A stretch of 64,000 bases of DNA. Source: Henriciella sp. GTDB taxonomy: Bacteria; Pseudomonadota; Alphaproteobacteria; Caulobacterales; Hyphomonadaceae. Positions 42,432 through 51,964 of the stretch are shown here, in pieces. The notes below the pieces were generated by a model. The model did not search any database. It saw only the letters and a list, made by a program, of their open reading frames with translations, and was not told the DNA's origin. Numbering within the stretch: position 1 is the stretch's first letter; each line of letters opens with the position of its first letter. A program made the translations under genes and the position numbers. The stretch covers positions 1 through 64,000 of the forward strand of contig JABSQB010000015.1 in assembly GCA_013214545.1 (NCBI GenBank). Reading direction: 5' to 3'.

Positions 42432-43393
42432 TGGAAACACGTGCGAATTACGCTCTGATCGGCGCTTTTGTGCTGATCGCGGCTGCCGCAGTTGTCGGGT
42501 TTGCATTGTGGCTCGGCTCGTCCCAGTTCAATCGCGACTATGCCCAATACGATGTGGTGTTCCCAGGCCCTGTGACGCTCGAGGAGGGCGCATCCGTGCG
42601 CTATATTGGGATCAAGGTCGGCGAGGTGGAAAGCGTGCGGATCGACCGCCGCGACGCCTCGCTCGTGCGCGCACGCCTGCGGGTCGACCGCACAACGCCG
42701 GTTAAGGCGGACAGCACCGCGATTATCGATTTTGCCGGGATTACCGGCGTAACATTCGTTCAGATCAACGCCGGAAGCGAAGGCGCAGGGCCGATCCTGC
42801 CGCCGCCTTATCAGGATATTCCTGTGATCCAGGCCGGTGAGACACCGCTTGCCGCTTTGTTCGATGGTGGGGCAGAAGTCATGGCTCAGGCCGGTGTAAC
42901 AATGGAACAATTGAGCGACGTGCTAACCGAAGACAATATCCAGGCGCTGTCTGAGATCCTGCATAATGTTCGCGACATCACTGCGGCGCTGTCTGAAGAT
43001 GATAAGGCCTTACTGGCGCAAAGCCTAACCACGCTCGCATCGTTGGAGCGCGCGGGCGATAATCTCTCCAAGGCGTCTACGGATATTACGGGTGTGGCAA
43101 GTTCGGTCGATGCTGAACTGGTCAGCCTGAACGCCGAACTGAAAGCTCTGGTCTCAGAACTGAATTCCGCCACCGGCGATGCTAGCCTGACCCTGGAAGA
43201 GAGCCGCAAGGCGATCGTCGCGGCCACCGCACTGGTTGAAGGCGGCGCGTCTGACACGGTGCAGCAAACCAGCCTCGCCGCGCAGGAGCTGCGTGTGCTG
43301 ATCGCACGTCTGGACCGCCTGACGCGTGAGATTGAGCAGAACCCGCAGGGCTTCGTGGTCGGCAACCCCCTGCCATATGAGGAGCGCCGCTAA
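42428..43393 (+). CDS. mlaD: MlaD/MCE-domain substrate-binding protein
   Basis: 321 residues. One N-terminal anchor helix (NYALIGAFVLIAAAAVVGFALWL) precedes a single MCE domain: VRYIGIKVGEVESVRID and ITGVTFVQINAGS. The C-terminal half is a long helical region with repeated Leu/Ser/Glu, as in many alphaproteobacterial MlaD proteins. It binds lipids in the periplasm and connects to MlaEF. The final TAA shares one base with the next ATG (TAATG). The arm is longer than in Escherichia coli MlaD. Confidence 0.92.
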   Translation: MMETRANYALIGAFVLIAAAAVVGFALWLGSSQFNRDYAQYDVVFPGPVTLEEGASVRYIGIKVGEVESVRIDRRDASLVRARLRVDRTTPVKADSTAIIDFAGITGVTFVQINAGSEGAGPILPPPYQDIPVIQAGETPLAALFDGGAEVMAQAGVTMEQLSDVLTEDNIQALSEILHNVRDITAALSEDDKALLAQSLTTLASLERAGDNLSKASTDITGVASSVDAELVSLNAELKALVSELNSATGDASLTLEESRKAIVAATALVEGGASDTVQQTSLAAQELRVLIARLDRLTREIEQNPQGFVVGNPLPYEERR

Positions 43394-43977
43394 TGCGATT
43401 GTCTGTAATTTCCGTCCTTGCTCTGGCCCCGCTTCTGTCTGGCTGTCTGTCTGTGCTGCCCGAACCGGCAACGCCTGATGCCTTGTATCGCGTCGAAGCA
43501 GCCCAGAAGTTTGACGGCCTGAGCGAGCACTTGATCGTGCGCGAGCCGGAAGCACCGCGCTTGATCGCGGGCCAAGGAATGGTCAGCGAAAGCGCGGATG
43601 GCGGATTGCGCCTCGTCCCCAGTGTGGAATGGTCCGGCAGCGCGACGCGGCAAATTCAGCTGGCCATGATTGACAGCTTTCAGGTCGGCGACGCCGGCAA
43701 TGCCTTGCTTCCTGAAATGGGTGTGAGCGCCGCTTTCGAACTTGGCAGCCAGCTAAAAACGCTGAGCCTGCGTGGTAACACAGCGCGCTGCGTGATGACG
43801 CTGAGCCTGGTGACCACGGGCGACCGGCAATTGGTCGCTTTGACTGAGGTTAGCGCTTCCAAGACCGCAGGCAGTGATCGCAATCGCGATCGCGCCACGG
43901 CTCTGCGCGAAGCAGCGTCTGACTGCGCAGCCCAGGCGGCGCAGTTTGCTATTAGTTCAATGCCGAGCGCAGATTAA
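43393..43977 (+). CDS. ABC-type transport auxiliary lipoprotein (PqiC/MlaD-operon type)
   Basis: 194 residues. The N-terminal signal ends in SGC (LAPLLSGC). Then comes the YRVEAAQKFD beginning typical of ABC_trans_aux lipoproteins, and VSAAFELGSQLKTLS near the middle. Such lipoproteins link MCE systems to the outer membrane. It completes the mlaE-mlaF-mlaD operon. Its TAA overlaps the convergent kinase gene stop in TTAA. Confidence 0.85.
   Translation: MRLSVISVLALAPLLSGCLSVLPEPATPDALYRVEAAQKFDGLSEHLIVREPEAPRLIAGQGMVSESADGGLRLVPSVEWSGSATRQIQLAMIDSFQVGDAGNALLPEMGVSAAFELGSQLKTLSLRGNTARCVMTLSLVTTGDRQLVALTEVSASKTAGSDRNRDRATALREAASDCAAQAAQFAISSMPSAD
43974..43977. other. Shared stop-codon tetranucleotide TTAA
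   Basis: The lipoprotein gene and the convergent kinase gene both end in TAA within the self-complementary TTAA. Confidence 0.95.
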
Positions 43978-46301
43978 GCGACGGAACTCGCCTTGTTCGC
44001 CTGATGGTCAGGGATGGGCAGGAAGAAGCTGACCTGAGTACCGCGCCCTTCTTCACTGGCAATGGTCAGGCGCCCGCCATGCATCTCAGCAAATGACTTG
44101 GTCAGTGCCAGGCCTAGACCCGTGCCATCGAAATTGCGGTCGCGCGTGTCGCTGACCTGTTCAAATGGTTCGCCGAGGCGGGGCAGGGCATCAGCCGGGA
44201 TCCCGATGCCATTGTCGCGCACCGCGATCCGCAGATTAGGTCCCTTCTGATCGACTGTAACCCGGATCTCGCCGCCTTTATCGGTGAACTTGATGGCATT
44301 GGAGACCAGATTGAGGATCATTTGCCGAATGGCCCGGTGATCGGCCTCGACCAGAGGTAAGTTTGAATTGGCGACTAGTTTCAGGGTGATCTCTTTTTCC
44401 TCGGCGCGGCGGCGGATCATGCGCACGGCCGCGTCGACCGGATCGACAATATCGATCGGGTGTAGATCCACAGTCATTTTGCCCGCCTCGATCTTCGCCA
44501 TGTCGAGAATGTCGGTGATCATATCCAGCAAATGCTTGCCAGATGCGAGAATGTCCTGCGCGTATTCCTTGTAGCGCTCATCACCGAGCGGACCGTACAT
44601 TTCGTCGACCAGGATTTCGGAAAAACCGTTGATGGCATTTAGCGGCGTGCGCAACTCATGGCTCATATTGGCGAGGAACGCGCTCTTGGAATTGGCCGAG
44701 CGTTCAGCCTTCTGCTTCTCGGATTTCAGGCTCTTGGCGAGTTCGGCCGCGGTCGACTCTGAGCGTTCCAACTCCGCCACCAGTTTGCGCAATCGGCTTT
44801 GCTGCTTCGTCAGCTCAACTTCGTTGCGAATATCGCTGGAGACGTCGAGGCCGATAGTGATCATCCCGCCGGACCGCGTTGAGCGCTCAACGATCTTGAA
44901 CCAACGCCCGGACTTGATTTTGACGATCTCGGCCCGGTCATCACCCTTGTTTGGACGGCGCTCGAGAATGTTCGCGGCTTGCGCCAGCATCACGGTGTCA
45001 TAGCCCATACCGGCACGAACGGTGGGTTCGAGCCCGAAGACTTTCAAGAAGGTGCGGTTCCAATAGGTCAGACGTTTGCGCGAGTCCCACAGCGCGAACG
45101 GACCGGAAAAGCTTTCTAGCGCGCCGCGCAGACGGCTCTCCGCCTGTTTCGTACGCGTGATGGCGAGCTTCATCTCGGTCACATCTCTGAGCACGCCGTT
45201 CAGCTGGCCGCTCTGCTCATCCGGCTTAGCACGCATATCGAACCAGACGGTGCGATCGCTATTGGCGAACACCTGAGAAATGAAGCCACGCTCATGCAAG
45301 GTGGAGAGCGATTGCTCCATTGTATCCTGGTGATCTTCGTGGACATATTTTAGGATCTCTTTGACCGAGAGCTCAATCTCGCCTGGTTCGCCCAGTAATT
45401 GCCCGGCTTCTTCGCTAAAGGTGAAGCGATGTGTCTTGAAATTCCAGGACCAGAACCCGGCCTTGGCCTGTTGCAGAACGGTTTTCAGGATACGGCCAGC
45501 GCGGGTGGCTTCGCCTTCATAGGCTTCTGACTCCGTGCGCCGCTGCTCCAGCAAGCGAAACAGGCCCAGAATGGCTAAAGCCGGGCCAAGCAGGAGCAGG
45601 GCATAGATGGCCAGGCCGGCCATGGTTGATCGGGTCATAAATGGAAACGCGGTTTCCACGCACACGGACATATTGGCTTGCGCGACGGGAGAACACGCGG
45701 CGACATATTGCGAGGATCCATACTTGCCGCCGTCGAGCATTTCCGGCCTCAAGGTAATCTCGCGCGGGCCCTGGGCGATGGGCAACCAGTTTTCCACTGG
45801 GACAATCCCTAAACGAGGTCCGCCAGATTCAGGATCGAAGGCAACGACGATGTCCTGCGTACGCGTCAACCCCGCAGTCTGTGAGCGCGCTAACAAGGCC
45901 GAAGCCGTTTCGCCCGCATCCCTCAGTCGTGACCCGGCGGTGGCTGTGAGCGCATCAGTTAGCGTGACGACGGTTTCCAGATCGGATTGGACCCGGGCCG
46001 TTTGCGACGGCGACCAACCAGCCTGATAGCCGAGGCGCATGGCCTGCTCGACGGCGGTTACCTTTCCGCCAACATTTTCAGATACGGCCAGCGCTTCGCG
46101 ATGGGCCTCGACCTGTTTGGCCGATAAGTCGCGAGCGCGGTCATCATAGGCTTTCAGGCCTAGCGCCACTCCTTCGATCAGGATGATCAAGCCGAGCGCT
46201 TTGGTCAGGCTTAGCGAGGGCCGCGACGCAAATCGTCCGGCCTTCTGATTTTTTCCAGATTGCGTTTTGTGACGTACCACAGCCCGCACCTTTCCGGTCA
46301 C
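43974..46301 (-). CDS. PleC/DivJ-type PAS sensor histidine kinase
   Basis: 775 residues. Two membrane helices (about 34-50 and 226-250) bound a periplasmic sensor of about 175 residues. Two PAS-like domains follow (about 270-375 and 390-490), a coiled coil and HisKA with H548 in FLANMSHELRTPLNAINGFSEIL. HATPase motifs are NLVSNAIKF, DNGIGIP and FDGTGLGLALT. The LNAINGFSEIL wording and the YGPLGDERYKEYAQDI segment after it are those of PleC/DivJ, kinases that act on the DivK/PleD regulators of alphaproteobacterial development. It could be either type. It lies 95 bp downstream of pepN in the same direction. Confidence 0.88.
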   Translation of the reverse strand: MTGKVRAVVRHKTQSGKNQKAGRFASRPSLSLTKALGLIILIEGVALGLKAYDDRARDLSAKQVEAHREALAVSENVGGKVTAVEQAMRLGYQAGWSPSQTARVQSDLETVVTLTDALTATAGSRLRDAGETASALLARSQTAGLTRTQDIVVAFDPESGGPRLGIVPVENWLPIAQGPREITLRPEMLDGGKYGSSQYVAACSPVAQANMSVCVETAFPFMTRSTMAGLAIYALLLLGPALAILGLFRLLEQRRTESEAYEGEATRAGRILKTVLQQAKAGFWSWNFKTHRFTFSEEAGQLLGEPGEIELSVKEILKYVHEDHQDTMEQSLSTLHERGFISQVFANSDRTVWFDMRAKPDEQSGQLNGVLRDVTEMKLAITRTKQAESRLRGALESFSGPFALWDSRKRLTYWNRTFLKVFGLEPTVRAGMGYDTVMLAQAANILERRPNKGDDRAEIVKIKSGRWFKIVERSTRSGGMITIGLDVSSDIRNEVELTKQQSRLRKLVAELERSESTAAELAKSLKSEKQKAERSANSKSAFLANMSHELRTPLNAINGFSEILVDEMYGPLGDERYKEYAQDILASGKHLLDMITDILDMAKIEAGKMTVDLHPIDIVDPVDAAVRMIRRRAEEKEITLKLVANSNLPLVEADHRAIRQMILNLVSNAIKFTDKGGEIRVTVDQKGPNLRIAVRDNGIGIPADALPRLGEPFEQVSDTRDRNFDGTGLGLALTKSFAEMHGGRLTIASEEGRGTQVSFFLPIPDHQANKASSVA

Positions 46302-46396
46302 GTCCGCCCCGGACGTATGTCCACACCCTTCTGCTTTCGCGCCCGAAAGTTCAGGAACAGTTAACCACAGTCATGATTCTGTTAAGATTTGCGGGA

Positions 46397-48961
46397 TTAG
46401 CCAAGGGTGCGCGTGATGATATCCGACGCGTTCTTGGACAAATCTTTCTCTCTCAAAGCCTTAAGCGCAGCCTCTGCTTCGCTGCGCGCACGCGGTTCAA
46501 GGGATTTCCACTGTTCGAACGAGGTGAGCAGTCGCGCCGCCAGTGCCGGATTTGTCTTGTCAGCTTTTGCGATGATGTCGGCGACCAGCCGATAACCGGT
46601 GCCGTCTGGTGTGTGGAACGCAGCGAAGTTCTGCATCGCGAATACAGCTATGACAGAGCGCACCCGGTTGGGATTGCTGAGATCGAACTCGGAATGTTGG
46701 GTCAGTTGCTCAATCTCTTCGACCGACCCGGTACTGGCTTGCACCGCGAACCATTTGTCCATGACTAGGGGGTTACTGGCCCATTTTTCGGCGAAACTGG
46801 CCAGCGCCGCTGCTTTGTTTGGCCCGCCCGCAACCGCGAGCGCACGCAAGGCTGACAGGCTCTCCGTCATGTTCGGCGCGGCCTCATAAGTCTGGTTCAA
46901 CGCCCTGTCGGTAGATGTGCCGAGCGCGCCCAGGAGCGTCAACATGGCGCTGCGCAGGGCGCGAATGCCAGATTGTTCTGCATCTGGTTTGAAGGGCGAC
47001 GGCGAAGCCGCGCTCAAGACGCGATCAGCATCATCCTCAAGCTCGCGCGCCAGAGCGATCTGAACTGCTTTGCGCGCATCGCTGAGCGCGCCAGGGTCTG
47101 CTGGCGTGTGCTCGAGGAACAGCTCGCCTACATCCGGCAGGCGGGTGAGAAGCGCCGCAAAGGCCGGGTCATCCGAGTTGGCCCGTACCGCGGCAGCGAT
47201 TGCGGTGATGATGGCGGACTCTGGTTCTGCTTTCTGATCATAGGCGAGGGCGAGAATGTCCTTCTTCACCAGTGCTTGCAGACTATTCCACTGGTTGAAT
47301 GGATCATCATCAATTTTGGCGAGGGCCAGCGTTCGTTCGTCGCTGATTTGGTGATCGAGGCGGATCGGCGCGGAGAAGCCACGATTGAGAGAGACCAGCG
47401 GACGCTCATTCTGTCCGCCAACCCGCCAGACCAATTCCTCGCTATCGAGGATCAGGGAGAGGTCTTCAACCTTGTCGCCCGAGGGGGAGAATGCCGCCGC
47501 GCGGATCGGCATAGGCAGCGGCGTCGGCGTCTCATTGCCTGGAGTCTTTGGGTTGGACTGGTTCAACATGACAGTCAGCGTGCCGCTATCCTCATCCCAG
47601 ATCTCCGTCGCCGTGACCGTTGGGGTTCCAGGTTGGCTATACCAACGGCGAAAATTAGCGAGATCCTCACCGCTTGCTTCCTCGAAACAAGCATAGAAGT
47701 GCTCAATCGTCGTCGCCTCGCCATCATGGCGATCGAAATAGAGCTGCATCCCTTTAGCAAAGGCATCATCGCCGATCAGGGTCTTGAGCATTCGGATCAG
47801 TTCAGCGCCTTTTTCATACACAGTTGCGGTGTAGAGGTTGTCGATGCTGGCATAGCTGTCTGGGCGCACCTGATGGGCCAGCGGGCCGGCATCCTCGGCA
47901 AACTGGCGGGCGCGCAAGCGGATGACATCCTTGATTCGCTGAACCGGGCGCGAGCGCATATCTGCGCTGAACTCCTGGTCGCGGAAAACGGTGAGGCCCT
48001 CTTTCAGGCAGAGCTGGAACCAGTCGCGGCAAGTGATGCGATTGCCGGTCCAGTTATGGAAATATTCGTGTCCAACAATGCTCTCAATCGCTTCAAAGTC
48101 AGCATCCGTGGCGGTTGCCTCGTCGGCTAACACATAGGCAGAGTTGAAGATGTTGAGGCCCTTGTTCTCCATCGCTCCGAAATTGAAATCGCGCACAGCA
48201 ACAATGTTGAACACGCCGAGATCATATTCGCGGGCAAACACCTGCTCATCCCAGACCATGGAGGCTTTCAGGCTTTCCATCGCCCAAGCCGCGCGCTCGC
48301 CGTCTCCTTTGTCGACATGTACAGCCAGGTCAACCTCAGCGCCATTCATGGTCGTGAATGTGTCGCGATAAACGTCATAGTCTCCGGCACACAGCGCAAA
48401 CAAGTAGGATGGTTTCAGGTGCGGGTCGTCCCACTCAGCGAAGTGACGTCCATCTTCGAGGTCACCCTGGTCACCCGGCGTGCCGTTCGAGAGCAGGATC
48501 GGATATTTGGCCTTGTCGGCTTCGATCCGAACTTTGAACCGGCTCATCACATCAGGACGATCAGGCCAGTAAGTGATACGGCGGAAGCCAACACTCTCAC
48601 ATTGCGAGCAGAACCGGTCGCCGGAAATATAGAGGCCTGAAAGCGCGGTATTGGCAGATGGGTCAATGGTGACTTCGGTCTCGAGCGTGAACATGTCCGG
48701 GACATTCTTGAGGGTCAGTGTTTCTTCGCCGAGTTCGTAAGCGTCAGCGCTGAGTTTTGCACCGTCCAGTCGGATGTCATCAAGTTTCAGCAACACTCCA
48801 TCTAGTTCCAGCGGGCCTTCTGCAAGTCTCCGCACGACCATTTTCGTGTGCACTTTCGTGGCGCTTGGTTCGAGGTCGAACACCATCTCCACCTGATCAA
48901 TCGCGAATGGATGGGGGGTGAAATCAGCAAGCTTGATCTGAACCGGCGTTTCAGTGCGCAT
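46397..48961 (-). CDS. pepN: Aminopeptidase N
   Basis: 854 residues from ATG 48961 (MRTETPVQIKL); the longer frame to 49042 is not conserved. The M1 family motifs are RDFNFGAMENKGLN (exopeptidase GAMEN) and VGHEYFHNWTGNRITCRDWFQLCLKEG (HExxH-x18-E zinc site). The rest matches the PepN C-terminal HEAT-like domain. It removes N-terminal residues from peptides in the cytoplasm. The 95-bp gap to the kinase gene contains only a small 6-bp hairpin (CTTTCG/CGAAAG at 46334-46349). Confidence 0.95.
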   Translation of the reverse strand: MRTETPVQIKLADFTPHPFAIDQVEMVFDLEPSATKVHTKMVVRRLAEGPLELDGVLLKLDDIRLDGAKLSADAYELGEETLTLKNVPDMFTLETEVTIDPSANTALSGLYISGDRFCSQCESVGFRRITYWPDRPDVMSRFKVRIEADKAKYPILLSNGTPGDQGDLEDGRHFAEWDDPHLKPSYLFALCAGDYDVYRDTFTTMNGAEVDLAVHVDKGDGERAAWAMESLKASMVWDEQVFAREYDLGVFNIVAVRDFNFGAMENKGLNIFNSAYVLADEATATDADFEAIESIVGHEYFHNWTGNRITCRDWFQLCLKEGLTVFRDQEFSADMRSRPVQRIKDVIRLRARQFAEDAGPLAHQVRPDSYASIDNLYTATVYEKGAELIRMLKTLIGDDAFAKGMQLYFDRHDGEATTIEHFYACFEEASGEDLANFRRWYSQPGTPTVTATEIWDEDSGTLTVMLNQSNPKTPGNETPTPLPMPIRAAAFSPSGDKVEDLSLILDSEELVWRVGGQNERPLVSLNRGFSAPIRLDHQISDERTLALAKIDDDPFNQWNSLQALVKKDILALAYDQKAEPESAIITAIAAAVRANSDDPAFAALLTRLPDVGELFLEHTPADPGALSDARKAVQIALARELEDDADRVLSAASPSPFKPDAEQSGIRALRSAMLTLLGALGTSTDRALNQTYEAAPNMTESLSALRALAVAGGPNKAAALASFAEKWASNPLVMDKWFAVQASTGSVEEIEQLTQHSEFDLSNPNRVRSVIAVFAMQNFAAFHTPDGTGYRLVADIIAKADKTNPALAARLLTSFEQWKSLEPRARSEAEAALKALREKDLSKNASDIITRTLG

Positions 48962-49140
48962 CGCGGGACCTTTCTGGAATCGTTCTATCCCATGTAGACA
49001 TCCCGCTATTGCTTGCAATCTCAAGCACGCACAAGGCCGCATTTTTCGCAGCGAAAGCCTACCGTGGCGTCACGGGTTTCCGTGCACGTCAACCGCGCTA
49101 TTGTCTCCGCCATAGAAAATGACAGGGAGGCCGGACGGTC

Positions 49141-50256
49141 ATGAATTTCGATTTCTCCGACGATCAGAAATTCCTCGGAAATGAAGCACGGAAATTCCTC
49201 GATGGGGAATGCACCACGCAGCAGGTTCGCGAGGTCTTGAATGATGACGACAAGAGCCATCACGAAGGTGTATGGCAAAAGGTTAAAGAAATGGGATGGC
49301 TGGGCACAGCGATCCCGGAAGAGCATGGCGGGCTCGGGCTTGGCGCGCTGGAGCTTTGCGTCCTGGCTGAGGAAATGGGCCGAGCCCTGGCGCCGGTGCC
49401 GTTTGCAAGCACCGTTTATTTCTTTGCCGAAGGCATGATGATTGCCGGCAGCGACGCCCAAAAAGGCGCAGTCCTTCCAGGCGTCGCGAGCGGCGATGTC
49501 ATTGGCTGTTATGCTGCCAGCGAAGGCCCGGGTAATCCGGACCCTGCTAAGCTCTCTGTCAGCTTCGACGGCAGTAAAGTCAGCGGCACCAAGATCCCGG
49601 TCACAGACGGCGACATTGCCACCCATGCGATTGTACTCGCCAAGGAAGGCAGCGGTGCCAGCCTGGTTCTGGTTGATCTCAATGGTGATGGCGTCAGCCG
49701 CAAGCCTGTGAAAACGCTTGAGCCGACGCGCAGCCATGCGGAGATTACATTTGACGGCGCCGCAGGCGAACGCCTGGGCGATGCCGGTTCTGGCGCAGAG
49801 CTGCATGATGCGATCATGAACCGCGCGGCCATTCTGCTCGCCTTTGAACAGCTTGGCGGGGCCACACGCTGCCTCGAAATGGCAACTGATTATGCCAAGG
49901 AACGCTACGCTTTTGGTCGCCCGATTGGCGGCAACCAGGCGATCAAGCACAAACTGGCTGACATGTATGTCAAAAACGAAGTGGCGCGCTCGAACTGCTA
50001 TTACGGCGCCTGGGCGCTCTCGACGGATGCGACAGAGCTGCCAGAGGCTGCGGCGGCCGCTCGTTTAGCGTCAAGTGAAGCGTACTGGTACGCGTCAAAA
50101 GAGAATATCCAAACCCATGGTGGTATGGGCTTTACCTGGGAAGTGGATTGCCATCTGTTCTATCGCAGAGCCAAGCTGCTCGCCGTACAGGCCGGCGCCC
50201 CAAAGATTTGGAAAGAAAAACTCGTCCGCGCGCTCGAACTGAAGAACGCGGCCTAA
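49141..50256 (+). CDS. Acyl-CoA dehydrogenase-like protein, probable non-catalytic subunit
   Basis: 371 residues with the full three-domain ACAD fold. Middle and C-terminal blocks are YAKERYAFGRPIGGNQAIKHKLADMYV and QTHGGMGFTWEVDCHLFYRRAKLL. At the helix-G position used by isovaleryl- and long-chain-type enzymes for the catalytic Glu, this protein reads IMN227R, i.e. Asn. No EGT motif is present at the alternative position. With the next gene it is probably one heteromeric enzyme, as in the alpha2-beta2 FadE pairs of actinobacterial steroid catabolism. ATG 49141, well separated (180 bp) from divergent pepN. Confidence 0.88.
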   Translation: MNFDFSDDQKFLGNEARKFLDGECTTQQVREVLNDDDKSHHEGVWQKVKEMGWLGTAIPEEHGGLGLGALELCVLAEEMGRALAPVPFASTVYFFAEGMMIAGSDAQKGAVLPGVASGDVIGCYAASEGPGNPDPAKLSVSFDGSKVSGTKIPVTDGDIATHAIVLAKEGSGASLVLVDLNGDGVSRKPVKTLEPTRSHAEITFDGAAGERLGDAGSGAELHDAIMNRAAILLAFEQLGGATRCLEMATDYAKERYAFGRPIGGNQAIKHKLADMYVKNEVARSNCYYGAWALSTDATELPEAAAAARLASSEAYWYASKENIQTHGGMGFTWEVDCHLFYRRAKLLAVQAGAPKIWKEKLVRALELKNAA

Positions 50257-50272
50257 GGAACGGAGAAAGACA

Positions 50273-51475
50273 ATGGATTTCAACGATACCCCTGAAGAAG
50301 CCGAATTCCGCGCTGAAGCGCGTTCATTCCTCGAAAAGCATCTTGAGCCGAAAGGCGCGCAGCCTTTGCGCCAGCGCGTTTCTGGCGAAGAGTTCATGAA
50401 ACGCGCCAAGCAGTGGCAGGCAGAAAAGGCAAAAGCCGGTTATGCCAAGATTACCTGGCCCAAGGAAATGGGCGGGCGCGGTGGCACGCCGATGCAGCAG
50501 GTGATCTGGGGCCAGGAAGAATCAAAGTTCGACTCGCCCGGCGGTCCGTTCACCATCGGCCTTGGCATGTGCATTCCAACCGTCATCGCGTTCGGCTCCG
50601 ATGAGCATAAGAAACGGTATGTCCAGAAAGCCCTGATGGGTGAGGAAATCTGGTGCCAGCTCTTCTCCGAACCATCTGCAGGCTCCGACGTGGCTGGCCT
50701 GAAAACCCGTGCCGTCAAGGATGGTGATGAGTGGGTGATCAACGGCCAGAAGGTCTGGACCTCCGGCGCGCACTATTCTGATTATGGCATCCTGCTGGTC
50801 CGCACCGATCCAAAAGCGGCGAAGCACAAAGGCCTGACCATGTTCATCGTGAACATGAAACAGCAAGGTGTCGAAGCGCGCCCGATTCACCAGGCATCTG
50901 GCGGACGCGAGTTTAACGAAGTCTATTTCACAGATGTCCGCATTCCAGACAGCGACCGCCTCGGCGAAGTCGGTCAGGGTTGGAAAGTGGCGATTGTGAC
51001 GCTGATGAATGAGCGTCTTGCGGTTGGCGGTTCTCCCGGTCCGGATTGGGCGGAGATCATGAACTACGCCAAGGATGCTGGAACTATCAGTGATGCAGCG
51101 TTCCGCGATAATCTCGCTGATTGGTATGTGGCGGCGCAAGGCTACAAGCTGACCAAGCTGCGCACGCAAACGGCTCTGTCCAAAGGCCAGACCCCGGGAC
51201 CTGAAAACTCCATCGGTAAAATCATCACCGCGAACCAGTTGCAGGATATCTGTAACTCAGCGATTGAGATGCAGGATCATTATGGCTTGATGACGGGTGA
51301 TGAGATGCCGGCTGATGGCCTGTTCCAGCAAAGCTTCATGTGGGCCCCGGGCCTGCGGATTGCCGGTGGTACGGACGAGATCCTGAAGAATATCATTGCC
51401 GAACGGGTGCTTGGGCTGCCGCAGGATGTGCGTGTCGACAAGGACGTTCCGTTTGACGAAATGAAATCCGGATAA
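50273..51475 (+). CDS. Acyl-CoA dehydrogenase, probable catalytic subunit
   Basis: 400 residues. FAD/substrate blocks include QLFSEPSAGSDVAGLKTRA and VINGQKVWTSGAHYSDYGILLVRT. The C-terminus shows RIAGGTDEILKNIIAERVLGLP. Glu247 lies in LMNERLAVGG at the helix-G site of isovaleryl/long-chain enzymes, giving a plausible base; the EGT position reads GGT. It starts 16 bp after the previous ACAD gene. Substrate is likely a large or branched acyl-CoA, by analogy. The C-terminal part is followed by a hairpin at 51491. Confidence 0.9.
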   Translation: MDFNDTPEEAEFRAEARSFLEKHLEPKGAQPLRQRVSGEEFMKRAKQWQAEKAKAGYAKITWPKEMGGRGGTPMQQVIWGQEESKFDSPGGPFTIGLGMCIPTVIAFGSDEHKKRYVQKALMGEEIWCQLFSEPSAGSDVAGLKTRAVKDGDEWVINGQKVWTSGAHYSDYGILLVRTDPKAAKHKGLTMFIVNMKQQGVEARPIHQASGGREFNEVYFTDVRIPDSDRLGEVGQGWKVAIVTLMNERLAVGGSPGPDWAEIMNYAKDAGTISDAAFRDNLADWYVAAQGYKLTKLRTQTALSKGQTPGPENSIGKIITANQLQDICNSAIEMQDHYGLMTGDEMPADGLFQQSFMWAPGLRIAGGTDEILKNIIAERVLGLPQDVRVDKDVPFDEMKSG

Positions 51476-51490
51476 GATTGAATCTGGAAT

Positions 51491-51517
51491 GAGGTGCTGC
51501 ACGTGTTGCAGCACCTC
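51491..51517 (+). terminator. Hairpin after the acyl-CoA dehydrogenase pair
   Basis: A perfect 11-bp stem GAGGTGCTGCA / TGCAGCACCTC (51491-51501 and 51507-51517) with a 5-base loop starts 15 bp past the stop. The following bases are GATTTCCC, not a long T-run, so it may be a weak terminator or a 3' end stabiliser. Confidence 0.65.
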
Positions 51518-51583
51518 GATTTCCCGGTAATTCAACCTTAACGAGAATTATCCTAGTGTCTCTCGATTAGAGAGAAATTTGCG

Positions 51584-51937
51584 ATGTTTTCCAGCCGGAC
51601 GAAAGCGAAAGTTGATCTAGACCGTGCCCAGGGTTCCTCTGCCCCGGTGCCGATCCCGATCCTGCGTCCAAGGGCTGAACAACGCAAAGGCGAACGAAAA
51701 GGTGTCTGGTGCGTCTGCTCCATCTATTCCGAGGATGGGGCGACCTGGGAGGCCATAATTCTCGATGTCTCCAAATCCGGAGCGCGCATTCGACGCCGTA
51801 CGCGCGGGACCTTGCCGCGTATCGTCAAGATCAAGGCCTCTCGCATAGGACTGCACCGGTTTGCGCGCGTCGTCTGGCAGACGACATTTGATGCCGGTCT
51901 TGAATTCATAGCGCCGGCTAAAAAGAAGCCTCGCTGA
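51584..51937 (+). CDS. PilZ-domain protein
   Basis: 117 residues. The D-x-S-x-x-G motif of PilZ is ILDVSKSGARIRRR. Upstream is RKGERKGV, where the RxxxR c-di-GMP motif would be expected but is imperfect (RAEQRKGER), so binding is uncertain. The C-terminus FDAGLEFIAP is typical. PilZ proteins respond to c-di-GMP in motility or surface control. ATG 51584; no partner gene nearby. Confidence 0.82.
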   Translation: MFSSRTKAKVDLDRAQGSSAPVPIPILRPRAEQRKGERKGVWCVCSIYSEDGATWEAIILDVSKSGARIRRRTRGTLPRIVKIKASRIGLHRFARVVWQTTFDAGLEFIAPAKKKPR

Positions 51938-51964
51938 CCCATCTGAATGTGTTAGGCTGAGGGC

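Noticed and set aside
46359-46384. TTAA...TTAA pair between the PleC-like kinase and pepN as a CtrA site
   Set aside because: The spacing is 17 bases, not the 7 of the CtrA motif.
46973-48130. 385-codon plus-strand open frame inside pepN
   Set aside because: It is antisense to a complete aminopeptidase N with all motifs; no signal of a real protein.
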